Shown here: positions 23,645 through 35,891 of the stretch, piece after piece
How the letters are laid out: every line of letters starts with the position of its first letter
Numbering within the stretch: position 1 is the stretch's first letter
Source of the DNA: Acanthosoma haemorrhoidale
Taxonomy: Eukaryota; Arthropoda; Insecta; Hemiptera; Acanthosomatidae
Direction: 5' to 3'
Length of the DNA stretch: 64,000 nt
Assembly (NCBI GenBank): GCA_930367205.1
Contig: OV884009.1
Location: 80,993,189-81,057,188 of the forward strand
Made by a program: the position numbers and the translations under genes
The notes under the pieces: generated by a model
Told to the model about the DNA's origin: nothing
Databases searched by the model: none
Seen by the model: only the letters and a program-made list of their open reading frames with translations

Positions 23645-24508
23645 TTTCAACAATTTCACTTGGAGCAACCACACTACAGCAATTTATAACAACTCGCATT
23701 CTTCATAAAACTATTAAAAAAAACTGTAACAATTAATCCTATTATCGCAATATCCATCTGAAACCCACATCTCCCCCATTCCTTCCTTAAATATTTTTAA
23801 ATCTAGTAAGTTCGATTATTTTTTGTAGCAAGACAGTGTAGTTACAACTAATCTTAAGCAAACGAATTAAATTAGCTTTTGTTATTCGTCGTGACGTGTT
23901 TTAGTAATACAAAAGGCTAACTAATTTTAAGAATTTTTATATAACTTATTTATATCAATTTATTTACTATTTAGTCAGTAATATTGTTCATTGAAAATAT
24001 ATGTAAGTGAATATGGCTTCATGTAAGTTCTTTATAAACCACTTCAACTGCTCATTTTTGTTTATTGATTCATATATATTGTTTTACATAAATCTATGTT
24101 CTTATTTATAGAAGAGTTTTCGTATTTTCTTTTTATGCAGATTCTTTCCGGAATATATCTATTTTCTTATTATTTTGTTCTTTAAGTATTTATTTTAATT
24201 TTAATTGAACAATTAGCAGGAACTAATACTGTAGACAATATTTGGTTTTAATGGAAATTGTCCGAAGACAATAATATTTTTAACAAATACACAGCTGAAA
24301 CCTTTTGTCCTAAAAAGAAGCTGAAGTTATGATTAAAATCGGAAGCTCGAATTGATTTGATTTTTATAGAGTCCATAACTGGTGGCTATTTAGAGCAAGG
24401 TCTTTCGGAAGTTGACCCATTTATGCCATTGGCCAGGTTTATGCAAGACATTAAGCGGGCAGATTAGGCAGAAATTGTTTCAAATGATGATGAAAAGGTT
24501 TTTATTCA

Positions 24509-24649
24509 ATGCTTAGAAAGACTACCCCGAGAGTCAATATGGTTACCAAGCATAACCAGCACGTTGCACTCACGAACCTTAATGTCCTCCCGCTATTACT
24601 CATTCCCATCGGAGTGCAGGATGTATAACAAATTATTTTCAACCAAAAT
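24509..24649 (+). repeat. direct repeat copy B
   Basis: Second copy of the unit at 23514-23644, with a short insertion in the middle (around CTCATTCCCATC). It adjoins a coding-like stretch at about 24297-24508, whose frame contains ITGGYLEQGLSEVDPFMPLA and is broken by stops. This hints that the repeat belongs to a decayed protein-coding element. Confidence 0.8.
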
Positions 24650-26354
24650 GACGATTTCCTGGCCAGGACATTAATTTTTGTTTTAAATATTGTTTTGATG
24701 ACTGGCTTAATTTATTTGCGTTTTTATATGAATGACACGGCGTGTAAGTAATAAGCGTATGTTTTACATTGGGTGAAATAGTGTTTTTTAATTATTGGCA
24801 AATTTTAAATGTTATTCTACTAAGGTTTGTTTGGTTGTGAAGAAGAACTGATATCAGTCTGAACGTAGCAACAAACCATTGATTAATCAAAATTTGAAAA
24901 GGATATTATGCACACCTTTTAACAATAGTAAAACTAATTTTCCAGGCAAATAACATGTCTTCCCTCTAGCTTTGTCAAAAACTTTCATAATTTGAAGAAA
25001 ACTGTTAGAGAATATATAAACTTTTCCTTAACAATCGCACTTGAAACCTCATTATGTCAGTACCGCATGGTAAGTAGAATAAATTCAAGGAAATGAAATA
25101 CTCCTTATTAATATTTATTTAGGTGTAAAGTGTGCAAGAAAACATTTTTTTTTTGGGTCCTTTTGATTTCAAAATTTGTAACATTTTCAATATTACTTGA
25201 CATTCATTGGCCAACGAACTAATATAATCAGTGTCATATTATTTGCACTACAAAATTTAATATTAAATTATAAAGTAGGCTAATAAAAAAGTATAGCAGT
25301 AATTAAAATGGCGAAAATGATAACGATTAATCTTTTCTTTGTGGAAGAGATGTGGGATCACCCAAGATCCAAGGTGGCCTTGTGCAAGGAGATTTGATAT
25401 GCATCTAGATTTCTATTTTTAGTCGGAGTCCATTTTTTTTACATTAATCCTACTTTTAAAAACTAAGGTATAAACCAATATTTTATATATTAAGCTTATC
25501 CAAGACTGGCTGTGTTATCCATGAATATCAATTGTAAAGAATATACAAAAAAAAAAAATCATTTCTAGACAAATTCAAATAATAAATTATATCGTCCAAA
25601 TAACTTAATATATAGTAATTGTTGGAAGTTGGAGCATGGTGCTTCTAGTGTTGTAAATTGTAAACTATTCCTGGACTTTGTCTAGTCCCCTCAAGGTCAC
25701 TTGTTCAACAATTCAAGTCTACACTGTGAAATTTCAAGGGTTTTAAACTAACATAATAATTTGAAAGAAGTTAATTTTAATAATTAACTACTGAATAAAT
25801 GTTTGATTTGATTGGAAAACTGATGAGAGGCCTTCTTTGAATATTTCCCAAGCATCAGCTGACAAGTGACTGAATAAATGACGATGCAGTACGAAACGTC
25901 ATGAGGATCAGCAATGGGCAGTTTCTGCAAGATGATACAGCTGTCGCGTGATAAGAGTGTGTTAAGTCTACAATCATGCGTTCATTCCTTTCTCCTTGAA
26001 ACGACACTCAACATTTTTATACGTACTAATATAAAAGTCAAATTCAACATTTTCGCGGAGAATAATGTTTGTCAGATTAACTCTTGCGGGTAAAATTATT
26101 GATGAATAAACACTTATCGATTAAATCCAAATATCCAACCCGGCTGAGATTTAAAGTATAATGGCAAGATCACTTAATACTACCATTAGACATTCTGCCT
26201 AACTACCAAGGGGGTAACCGATTACAATGAAATTTGTCTTTTTTCTTATTCTTAATAAAAAAAAAAAAAATGATAGCCTTATTTTACAAGGATAACAAAG
26301 AAAATAACGATTTTCAAAAAACGGAGTTTTTAAACTTAATTTTTTTTTTCACGG

Positions 26355-27847
26355 TAAACAGTATGTTTTCTACTTTAGTTATTCGTCTATTTTGAATGTC
26401 TTTAAACACTCGGATTTTGTGACGTTTCCCCCCAAAATATGTGAGTTAAAAGTTTTATATATTTTTCATACCAACAAACATCGCTTAAAAACGTTTTAAA
26501 GGTAAATGATTTTTCTTATTATGAAAAAACGTCTTATATGTCCTTTATTTTTTCGATTAACCAATAGCCAACTTTAGCCACCAATAGCCGAGGCTCCGTT
26601 CGTGGGGTCACCAATTTCAATCAAACTGTCTTTAGTTCTTGCCAGGGGAAGATAAAAAAATAGTACGTGTACAATACGGTTTATTTAAAATTTACAAAAA
26701 ACGGGAAACGCTTTAAGTAAATTAGTGATAGTATAGTTAGCACATCTATTAAAATAACTTGTGAATAACTGAACGATGATGGATAGTAAGTAAAAATATT
26801 TCTTTGAAACAAAGTTGATATTCGTTTTTAGCGCCCCCAATAATCAAATCGCCCTGATACAAATTATGGAGAAAATTTAAAAAAAAAATTTTTTTTTGTT
26901 CGCTCAAAATGTTCCCTTTACATTTATTTTCCTTCTGTTTGAAAACCACAAACATCTTGATAACTTCTGAACTTTTGAACCGATCCACACTAAACTTTAC
27001 AGGGATCCAGATGCCTATTAACTTCACCCAATGACTCACACCAACCTGTTTCCGTAAATAAATTATAACATTTTAGGTTTTTCTGTTACTTTCATCATTG
27101 CTTTTCTTACTTATAAATACACCAAACCTAATTGCTGTTAACGTATATTGAAAGAGGAGCTTTACAAGAGCAACAATGTTGGATTTGGACAAAGTTGAAA
27201 CAAGTTATGAAGGTTTAAATTGAATAATAGACATCGGCGGAAAAAGTTGACTACCCCGGTGAATCCATTCAAAAGAGAATTTTTTTGAATTTCCACAAAA
27301 AGTCATAATTGAAGTTTTTTTTGGGGGGGTGATAAAAACGAATACGACCTTGTTTCATTCCTAAAAATTTGTACTAACTATACTTGAAGCGTTTTCTATT
27401 TGTTATTACTTTCATATAAGCTATGTTCATTTAATACCATTCGGCATATTATTTTCTTATTCTATGTAAAAAAACAAATCTGTAAATGTATGATGAAAGC
27501 AAAGAATAAACAATTTTTAAAAAAGTGTTTAAGCGTAAATTTTCGTCCCCTGGCAAGAACTAGACAGTTTCATTGAAATCAGTGGACCCCACAAACGAAG
27601 CATGGTGTTTAATCCAGGCCATTTCTTCAATATGTTCAGTTGTAGGTTGACTATAGTTTAATGGAAAAAAATAAGGAACAAATTTATTTTGTTCATAACA
27701 AGAAAAGGCATTGATCTTTAAAACGTTTTTAAGCGATGTGTGTTGGTATGAAAAATATATATAGAGGTGGCTTTTTTGGGGGAAATCCCACAAAATCCAA
27801 GTGTTTAAATACATTTAAAATAGATGAAGGCCTCGACATACTGTTTA
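26355..27847. mobile_element. fold-back element with long inverted arms
   Basis: Arms of about 390-480 bp (roughly 26355-26745 and 27368-27847) are diverged inverted copies around a spacer of about 620 bp. Matching blocks are: outer TAAACAGTATG (26355-26365 with 27837-27847), TTTAAACACT.GGATTTTGTG (about 26400 with about 27800), a block around 26460-26510 with 27705-27765, CTTGCCAGGGG (about 26639 with about 27550), and TATAGTTAG.ACA (about 26735 with about 27372). No transposase is visible, so this looks like a non-autonomous DNA element. A target-site duplication was not resolved. Confidence 0.7.
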
Positions 27848-27884
27848 TCCTAATTTTTAAACAGTATGTCGAGGCCTTCATCTA
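27821..27884. repeat. perfect 27-bp hairpin
   Basis: Left arm 27821-27847 and right arm 27858-27884 are perfect reverse complements over 27 bp, beginning TAGATGAAGGCCTCGACATA on the left. They are separated by a 10-base loop. It sits at the right end of the fold-back element, whose outermost sequence (TAAACAGTATG) forms the inner part of the stem. Confidence 0.95.
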
Positions 27885-30800
27885 TTAGTATGTAAGTTAG
27901 TTTTAAGGTTGATCAAAAAGGTGAGCCCCATCACCTTTATTAGTCAGTTTAGTCTAGTCACGTATAATGTATATTATTATGCTTGTTATTCGATTATATA
28001 ACTTGTATATAACCTGTATATAATATAGTGAGGAAATACAAAATAATTTGTGAATAGATTCACCCGAGGATCTATAATTATCTGTAAATTTAAAGGGGCT
28101 ATGAAGAAAAAAACCAAAAAAACATACTGTTTATGCGAAAATTTATTAACTCCTTAACCAATAATTTTTTTTAAAAAGTAATTTTGATGTGTTTCACCGT
28201 TTGTTAGCAAGTTCTAGACGAGAAAAAAGTAATAAATGTTCCACTGTCATTTTTCAGGTGAAACGTAATGAAAAAACCCACTAAATTCCATGAAAAAGAA
28301 GTTTTGTAGCGGTCGAATGTTCAATAGGCAAGTTGTGATGAGGAAAAAAAATTGTCAATTATTTTCTTACTGGTATGATTACAATTTATGGCTTCAAAAT
28401 ACACGATTTTTTTTTTTTTGGCACGCGTCCTACCATGTCGGCGGGGTAGGCCAGACACAACCTCCTGAACCAAACACGATATACCCAAGAAAATTCCATC
28501 TCTTGCTCAATACATTTATACCATTTTTTCACCCCAATACTTCCATCTGGAGAATGATTAATGAAGAGCTCCTTTGAATTCTATCATTTTAGAAATAACC
28601 GACAAACGTAAAACAAGATCATTTATCAAAAGTACCAAAAACAGTTATAGGAAAACATTCGATACGATGAATGTTTCTTGAACCAGTATCTAAGTTTAAT
28701 GGCGAGAAGTTATTTAATTTTGGCAGAAACAGCTTATCAAGGACGTTCAGTCACCATTGAAATATCTTTCAGTCACTAAAAAAAAACAACATTTCACGTA
28801 AATGTCAACCATCTGCAAAAGTTACTGTTAGTAGTCAAACATATTTAAAAATTAGATTGCTGTGAATTAGGATATAATTAATTTCTTTGTTAATCTTTGT
28901 TGAGAGGCATTTATAGGATAAACTTTTCCATTGGCTTCTAGATTATTAGGCTTAACCAAAACTGGTATTTGATTCACCATTACAACTCTAAAATAAAGAC
29001 AAAATGGTAATTTTTGAAGAAAAAAAATTCTGAAGGAAAAGTAGTGAAATAAATCACTGTTGCTTTATTTTTAAATTTGAAACTTTATTTTTGTTTAAGA
29101 AATAAACATAAAATATACATTAACAGTTTAATTCACTGGCGTGGTGAGCACCAAGACATGGTTCATTATTACGTTTTCTCAAGAGATTGCTTAGATACTT
29201 TTAATGTTAGGGGAAATGAACAAAACCCAAATAATTAACAAAGTGATGAGTAAAATTTAGGGGTAATTTGAAATATGAAATAGTAACAGTGCAATATTAA
29301 TATAATAAATGCAAATTTATATAATAAAATCATTTAGTTTTAAATGTATTGCTGATGACATCTGTGTGTAGCAGACATATTAATTAGGCTTGATTTAAAC
29401 TTCTGTCCCTTTAACGGTAAGCATACTTTAATTAAAATTGTAGTCAGTTCTTATCTTTACTTAATCAAATAATAAAAATGAATGTTCTAAGCCCTCCTCC
29501 TCAAAAATATTAAATGATAATAAGCCTTGACAGTTTTTTGTTCCAATCACAGTTCATTTACATTTTCCTTGTCATACTATAGTACACATGAGCAAGAAAA
29601 GGCAACAAAACTCTGAAATGTATTGTCAAGAGAGACAAAGAAAATTTGGTTTTTTAACATTATTTATTTTTTATGCAGTAAAAGTTAAATAAAATTGAGT
29701 GTTTATGCAAATTGTTAATATACCAATGCATTATAAAGACATTTATTTCTCTATTAGTGTAATCAATTAACATTTATTTTGAAAAATTCATATTAAAAAA
29801 AATCCATGCCAAAACACTGTATGCAGAGGAAACACAACCTTAGGTTGCTCCCATAGTTTGTAGCTGTTAAGGTGCTAGTGAGGTTAAAACTAGGTGTTAC
29901 TTCTCATATTTAAATTTGGCTAGCTGGATTTACTACTTTGAATTTTACTAATTAACTAATTTGGATATTAAACAAGTTCAAAATTATTTGTGCCCATCTT
30001 TAAAAAAATATTCCTTTACTAATAATTCACAATTCTCAAACCAACTACCTATTATAAGAATTATTTCATAAACTTAATAGACACATTATTCTAGTTTTAT
30101 CAAAGATTTATTAAATCAAACACAAAAATACATAAATCGAGAAGTGATAATTTGCCAAAAAAAATTATATCCCAAATCAAAAGTGTTTCTGGTACCATCA
30201 TCAAAACAAGAAATGAACGACCTAACCTCAATGTGGTACAAATCTATTTCCTACAATGAAAACAATCAATATAATTTCACAATCAAACATATGTACATGT
30301 AGAACAGAATCGAATCACAAAACATTTGAAAAATTTCTGGTTGCTAGCACATAATGTACAGATGCTTCAATGGATTCAGAATAAATAAAAACAATTCAAC
30401 CACTAAGTTGTTAAAAGGGTTCGTTAAAAGAGCTTTGCTTTCATCAGTAAACACTAATCAATAGTTAGACTGATTGATGAAGACTTTGATATTTTTTCCT
30501 ATAAGTAAGTACCAAGGGATTATGCTACCATGTCATACTGTTTTTTAATCAAAACCATCAGTTTCAGTTTCCCTAATTTTCTACGAACATCCAAATGTTA
30601 AATGAATATATAATATAAATCTCTGTCAAACCATAAATTCATGGCACAGCACCTCTGAAGAGAAATAGTTGGTAGATGGCACTTGGCTATTACCTCTCAA
30701 CCTTTATTTCAGTTTTTTAAATCGGAATTGCTACTTCTTTATTCAAGTAACCATTTATATATCCTCACGCGGTTGAGTGTACCCCTAACAGACCCATCTT

Positions 30801-32133
30801 CCTAAAAAAAGGCATAAACAGAAACGGGTCTCCACAGTTACTAATCAGGCATGATAACCCCTTTGCCAGTTAAATACACATCTACGGAATTTAATTTAAA
30901 AGTTCTCAGTTAATTCATACGATTATAAGAAGTATGCTTAAGGTTTGATGTCTAAATGCTATAAAAGTTATGAATTAACAATGTTTTGTAGGAGGATAGG
31001 GACTATTTTGCGAGTAAAAGTAAATAAAAAATTAAATATAGATTAATACTATAATCTCCTATCAAAGATAATTAAACAGAAAAAACAATCAGCGTTCACA
31101 GTTACATATTTAATTTAGAGCAGACACTTTCTACTCCATTTACTGTTTCAAGATTCGTACTTATATAAGCTGGTATTATAAAGAATTATTGGCGAAGAGA
31201 GACATCAATAGGGATTCAATGTTTTAAAAAATAATGATTTTGGTGATAGTTACTTGCATTTATTTTATGGAAGTATGAAAAATAAAATACCTTCATACAC
31301 TTTTATTTATTATTCTGATGTCTAAATTAGTGAATAATTACTTCTAATATGACATTTTAGTCATGTAGCTGATAGCATAAAAATCACTGATATGAGTAAG
31401 TTAGAATCCTGGTTTTATTTTTATTTTTCAAACAAAGAACTTCCCTCTAACAGCTCCAATAAACGTACTAAACCCTGACAAACTAAGCTACTTTTTTATC
31501 TATCTACATTGATAGTAAACATTAGCCCACTACAAAAAAACAAATAAATATATCTATCATCTTAATGAGCCCTTCAGAAAAACAAGTGAAATGACTAAAA
31601 TCTAAACTCACCATTAACATAAATGAAATATTTTTGTTTGATATTATAAATGGTAAAAGTGTTGAGATATTAATTATTGTATATCTGCTGTCAATCCATC
31701 ATTGACAAACAAATGTAATCGGCTAACCATACAATAACAACATAAAAATGGATGGATAATCAAATAACTGCACCTTGGAACTAGTATATTCTTGTAAAAC
31801 CTTTCTATTAGTCAGTGGAAGTGTTTGCGGACTGCTTAATAACACTTGTCGGGACGATAAATAGCAATATAAAAAAAAACACTACTTATGAAATATACTG
31901 ACATTTAAAACTGTGGTATCAATCAGTATATGAAACTGATCATGAATCAACTGAATCAAAACTGTCAAAAGATAAGAAAAATGTCAAGTGAAATTTGAAA
32001 GAATTCAAGAATGGGGAATAATCCCTTTGGTCTCAGAGCATTCAATATAGCACTACTAACTATATAAAACAATATGATAGCATGAGTAGCTTTCAAATTT
32101 AATTGGTAATAAATACGTTAATATTAAAAATAC
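27885..32133. other. SLC25A1 intron 1, exon-1-proximal part
   Basis: Uniformly AT-rich intron DNA with no ORF of coding character, no clear repeat boundary and no recognisable transposon domain. Confidence 0.7.
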
Positions 32134-32257
32134 CCGCAATTATCCCTTTTAATCCTTGACTTCCACCACCAGCTGGAGAAGCAGCACCATTGTCGACCAT
32201 CCATGGTCTGTATAAAAAAGGATTGCGAAAATCGGATCGTACACTTTTCGAATTCAT
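32134..32257 (-). CDS. SLC25A1: citrate carrier SLC25A1, exon 1
   Basis: First coding exon of the mitochondrial citrate (tricarboxylate) carrier, an inner-membrane exchanger that swaps matrix citrate for cytosolic malate and so exports acetyl units for lipid synthesis. ATG at 32257 starts a 41-codon segment ending one base into a glycine codon at a GTATTT donor. It encodes a short polar N-terminus (NSKSVRSDFRNPFLYRPWM) and then QGLKGIIAG, the start of transmembrane helix 1. Joined to exons 2-5 the phases match throughout, giving 286 residues before the missing last exon; relatives are about 310-320 residues. The open frame extends upstream of this ATG but without another ATG. Confidence 0.9.
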
Positions 32258-32699
32258 TATCAACCAAGTACTGGTCCTACTAGAATGACTAAGTAAACTG
32301 AGGATTATCACGACTTGCTTATATACGGATCAAAATTCGATACTGAAAACAAATAGAACCAACTGAATAACAAATCCCAAGAAGAAGAAGAACAAAATTT
32401 GGCCCCGCCTTCGTGATACTTCCAATCAAAATACCGAACCAATAAATTTGTATCAATTGGTCAGTCGAGTCGATTTTACTAGTGTAAAATAAGTCGTATC
32501 TTGTTTATAATTAAAACCTACTGTAATACAGATCGAAAAAAACTTTATTGTAAAAATAAGCCTAACTACTCAAATACAAAGAGTTGCTAACAACAATTAC
32601 TTTTCATATTACAGAATGAATATTATAGATACTTGATACGCAAAATTCAATTGGTAAATATATAAAATAAAATAACAATTAAAAAGTATATAAACAAAT
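32258..32699. other. upstream region of SLC25A1
   Basis: Region between the citrate-carrier start codon and the first LINE remnant. It holds the candidate TATA box and a less AT-rich patch (about 32370-32450), including GGCCCCGCC, that may be promoter sequence. No coding feature is visible. Confidence 0.5.
32318..32325 (-). promoter_or_regulatory. possible TATA box for SLC25A1
   Basis: TATATAAG on the minus strand lies about 60 bp upstream of the start codon. That would place a transcription start near 32290 and give a very short 5' UTR. In such AT-rich DNA a chance match is quite possible. Confidence 0.3.
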
Positions 32700-34190
32700 A
32701 GCATCAAATTACAGCCATAAAAAAATTTGAATAGAGGCTTTCAGTCCTTCAAACGGGTTCAGAAATGGAAATCACCTGATTTTGATTTGATTACACCTGA
32801 ACAACTTCATCATTTACCACGAAAAGCTCTTGTGCAATTAACTTTTCTTTATAACTATGTCTTAAATATAACACACTGTCCTATTCAATCGGAATTTTCC
32901 TTATCAGAATGATTTTAAAGCCTAGTCAACCTTCACACTACCGTCTTTATTTAGTCTTATCAGCCTTCTTTCCACTATTTCTTCAAACTTTTGAAAAAAC
33001 TCATATATAAACGTATTCTCCATCTTTTCCAACAACAAAATTCACTTTCAGAACATCAATTTGGATTCCACTCACTTCACTCAACCATCCACAAACTGCA
33101 CAGAGTTGTTAACTGAGTAGCTTTTTCTTTCGAGGAGAAGCTCTAAGTGACATGAGCACTGGGGCTAAAGCTGAGACACATATGTATAAGAGAAGGGTTC
33201 CGGGAATTGGGAGCTAGGTCAAGGAAGGATGTGGTCGCTTACTTAAAAAATAACAAGAACACCAGTGACTTCCATGAAGTCATGAGGCAGGTATACACTA
33301 GAAGGGGCTTTTAGCATTATATATAATATCAGGATTAGAATATTCTTAGCATTATATAACTGAGGTATGAGTCACTTGGGAGTAGCCACCTTGTCAGCGT
33401 GATTAAATCCCATTAATGATATATACCGGGAGCCTTATTAGCGAGATATGGTTTTTCCCGTTCCTTTGATATTATAGAACTTGAAGGTAGTCAAGCGGTT
33501 ATGTGCTAAGCCGCAACAACGAGAAGCAAAGAGGAACATTATTGGCTTAGGTACTAGAGCGGCTAAGTGAATTCTTTCTCTATCTCCCTGGTGTGGCAAT
33601 CCATATCGTACAGTCCACTTATTGCGGTAATTGGTATGTTTGCGTGTACACTTAGTTACAGGCTGAAACTGTTAAAGCATTTATGGGACCAACGTTTAAA
33701 ACTTCCCTTGTCCCAGGAACCATAGCCATACAAAGTTATAGTGAAACCAATTTGAATATACCATTTTATTTTACATTCAAAAGCCCTAAGAATTATCAAA
33801 GGTCCATCGTCTTATGGGCGAAATCAAACTCTTCACGCTGAATTAAAAATTCCTTACCTATACGACTGAATTTGAATATTATACAAAAAACTTTCATGAC
33901 AAACTCCACGGTAACCCAAACCCACTGATACCAGGACTCTCCAAACACATGACATGGTAACTTTCAATGAAGACTGAGGAGAGGAGACATTTGAATAGAG
34001 GTCTTCAAAATTAATAAAAATAATATATACTCAAACTTAGCTTCAACAGTATATGAAGGTATCACTGGATATCCTCTGTCTTCATGCCAGACATGCCATT
34101 TTTTAAATACTATTCACAGCACATTCGCTGGCTGTGACTCTAGTCACAGTTGTAAATAAATCAATTGTAAAAAAAAAAAAAGAAGAAAAA
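32700..34190 (+). mobile_element. decayed Jockey-like LINE, 3' part
   Basis: Plus-strand RT remnant. About 32765-32885 reads KSPDFDLITPEQLHHLPRKA and LVQLTFLYNYVLNITHCPI, the same RT block seen in the 17-kb element. About 32960-33110 reads LKKLIYKRILHLFQQQNSLS and EHQFGFHSLHSTIHKL. After an unclassified 33115-33760 block the C-terminal part resumes (ALRIIKGPSSYGRNQTLHAE, about 33779). The copy ends with AATAAA and a poly(A)-like tract at about 34155-34190, consistent with reverse-transcribed insertion. Frameshifts and stops are frequent. Confidence 0.7.
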
Positions 34191-35286
34191 AACTATCTTT
34201 TGTTATACTACTAGTTTTATTTTTCTTGAAACCTAAATTTTATACCTGCTCCGACTGAGTCATATTTGGTGTGCATAAAGGTGAAAAGCCTTGATAAAAT
34301 AGTAAATGTGAGTTAAATCGACTTATACATATACCTGGCCAATATGTGGACGTCATTAGTAACTAGTACCAAGTGTAATAAATGAGTTAAAAATTTATTT
34401 TGACGTGTAACTACGACTAATGGAACAGAAACGTTAAATAGAGTTGGATTCGACTAATTTTGTTGGCCGACGTCAAACTTGTCGGGTTTTGGTTGGCTAC
34501 GCATCAGTACTGTTCAAGAAAGCAAAAATGACGATTAAATGTTTCTGGGCCGATTGCGTGCCAATGTGGATAAATAGCTCATTGTAGACGGTACCCTTTT
34601 TTGTTTTATTGTATACATTTTGAGTAAGTTTGAACTTACAGTAATAAAACATAGATTTGAGGGTCAAATTGATACTGTTATAACGGATTAGTAGTTAAAA
34701 TGGAAGTAATTACAATTTTAACAATTTACATGAACTGCTTTGCGTATATTTTAATGATTAGGTTGGCATTGTTTGTTTTTTCACCCAGAAGGGATCTAGT
34801 CATTTTGGACATTTTGTTGTTTACAATTGAGAATGGTGAACATATTGTTTACATTGTGACTTTCAAACAAACCTTCTATTACAACCAGACCATAATTGTT
34901 TACTTCTTTCAGTGATCCCAGATAAAACAATTGGTAACGAGATTAAACTTGTTTCAGTTGAATTAGTCCAGTACAGTAAAATTATTAATAGACCTTAGCG
35001 TTACCTGTCGACCCATAGTGAATCGCCTAAAACAAGCTAGGTAAACAAAAATATTTTATTCGACGGTTTGGTTGTGATGAATAATAATTTCTTGTTTTAT
35101 TGAATAATTACGCATTTTTTGATAATTTAGAAGCTTGCGGAACATTTATATAAAAATTAAGTAAGGAATAAAAGATGTATTTAAAAAAATCGGTATTGTT
35201 TTAATAAGAAAATTATATAGATAATTTAACATAGCATAAATTATAAGATAAAATTTACTCATACTACTTATAATTTACATTGTAGA
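34191..35286. other. intergenic AT-rich DNA
   Basis: Between the LINE remnant and the solo LTR. A 71-codon open stretch at 34700-34915 lacks any recognisable domain and is hydrophobic and AT-driven. I see nothing else. Confidence 0.5.
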
Positions 35287-35891
35287 TGTAGCAACCGCTA
35301 ACTACATAAGATAAATCACCCTATACTCTATTTCATATATATTGTAAGCAAAAGTAAAATAGCATGAACTAAATGTATTATAAACAAATGTAAATCATTG
35401 TAAAAGTGTTAAGCAATAAAAGGCGGAAGCCAACTAAGTCATAAACGAGAAAGGGTCACCAGCTGGCAGTTATAAACATGAAGGGTCACCAGCTGGCAGT
35501 CATAAACATGAAAGGGTCACCAGCTGGCAGTCATAAACAGTCATAAACTTAACAACCCTTTAGAGGGTACTTAAGGCAGGGCTACTGGCCCTGTTAGTTA
35601 GGCTCTTAGTCTCCTCGCGAGTCTCTTCGCGAGGCTCTCGCGACTCTCCCGTGGCCTTTACTCGTGACGCTTGCTTGGTTTCCGCTCGAACTCTGAAAAC
35701 TTGACTAATTCTTTATAAAACCTCTGTACATCTTCTCTTGAACATAGTGCATTGTCGGGGCACATACCTATCGTAAATGGAGTCAGATAGTAACGCCTTC
35801 ATGGAACGATTGTCCATGTTATAAACTCGAACAATCCGCACTTGTCACCAGGGCTAGGGTGATCAGGCACCTCCCTAGTGACGACCCGACA
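35287..35891 (+). repeat. solo LTR, family shared with 56321-57199
   Basis: Starts TGTAGCAACCGCTAACTACA and ends ..GACGACCCGACA, so it has the canonical TG..CA termini of an LTR. Both ends match, in inverted orientation, the copy at 56321-57199. The flanks GTAGA (35282-35286) and GTATA (35892-35896) fit a 5-bp target-site duplication with one change. The interior has three copies of a 30-bp unit and a GC-rich CTCGCGAG-type palindromic zone that the other copy lacks. No internal coding region accompanies it. Confidence 0.82.
35451..35540 (+). repeat. 30-bp tandem repeat inside the LTR
   Basis: Three successive copies of a unit starting AAGGGTCACCAGCTGGCAGT and closing with ATAAACATG (35451-35480, 35481-35510, 35511-35540, the last slightly altered). 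Tandem repeats in the U3 portion of LTRs can act as enhancer arrays; here that role is inference only. Confidence 0.9.

Larger units (their letters stand above)
18991..26354. other. SLC25A1 intron 1, middle part
   Basis: AT-rich intron DNA. Less AT-rich islands at about 19990-20170, 20425-20620, 21130-21480, 22370-22640, 23130-23560 and 25850-25960 look like fragments of old repeats. Two of them contain a shared direct repeat, listed separately. A perfect palindromic GCGCATGCGC lies at 19015-19024. No intact coding region is visible. Confidence 0.6.

Noticed and set aside
28290..28577. 95-codon plus-strand ORF in SLC25A1 intron 1
   Set aside because: Contains long F and K runs from homopolymers, with no recognisable domain.
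32258..32311. Upstream extension of SLC25A1 exon 1 beyond the ATG at 32257
   Set aside because: The extension has only a GTG start, not used by eukaryotic nuclear genes in this context; the first ATG gives a family-like N-terminus.
34700..34915. 71-codon hydrophobic plus-strand ORF
   Set aside because: Isolated in AT-rich intergenic DNA and composed mostly of I, L, F, Y and V; no homology is evident and no transcript signals.
35440..35540. CRISPR-like repeat array
   Set aside because: The units are directly abutting tandem repeats without spacers, inside a eukaryotic LTR.
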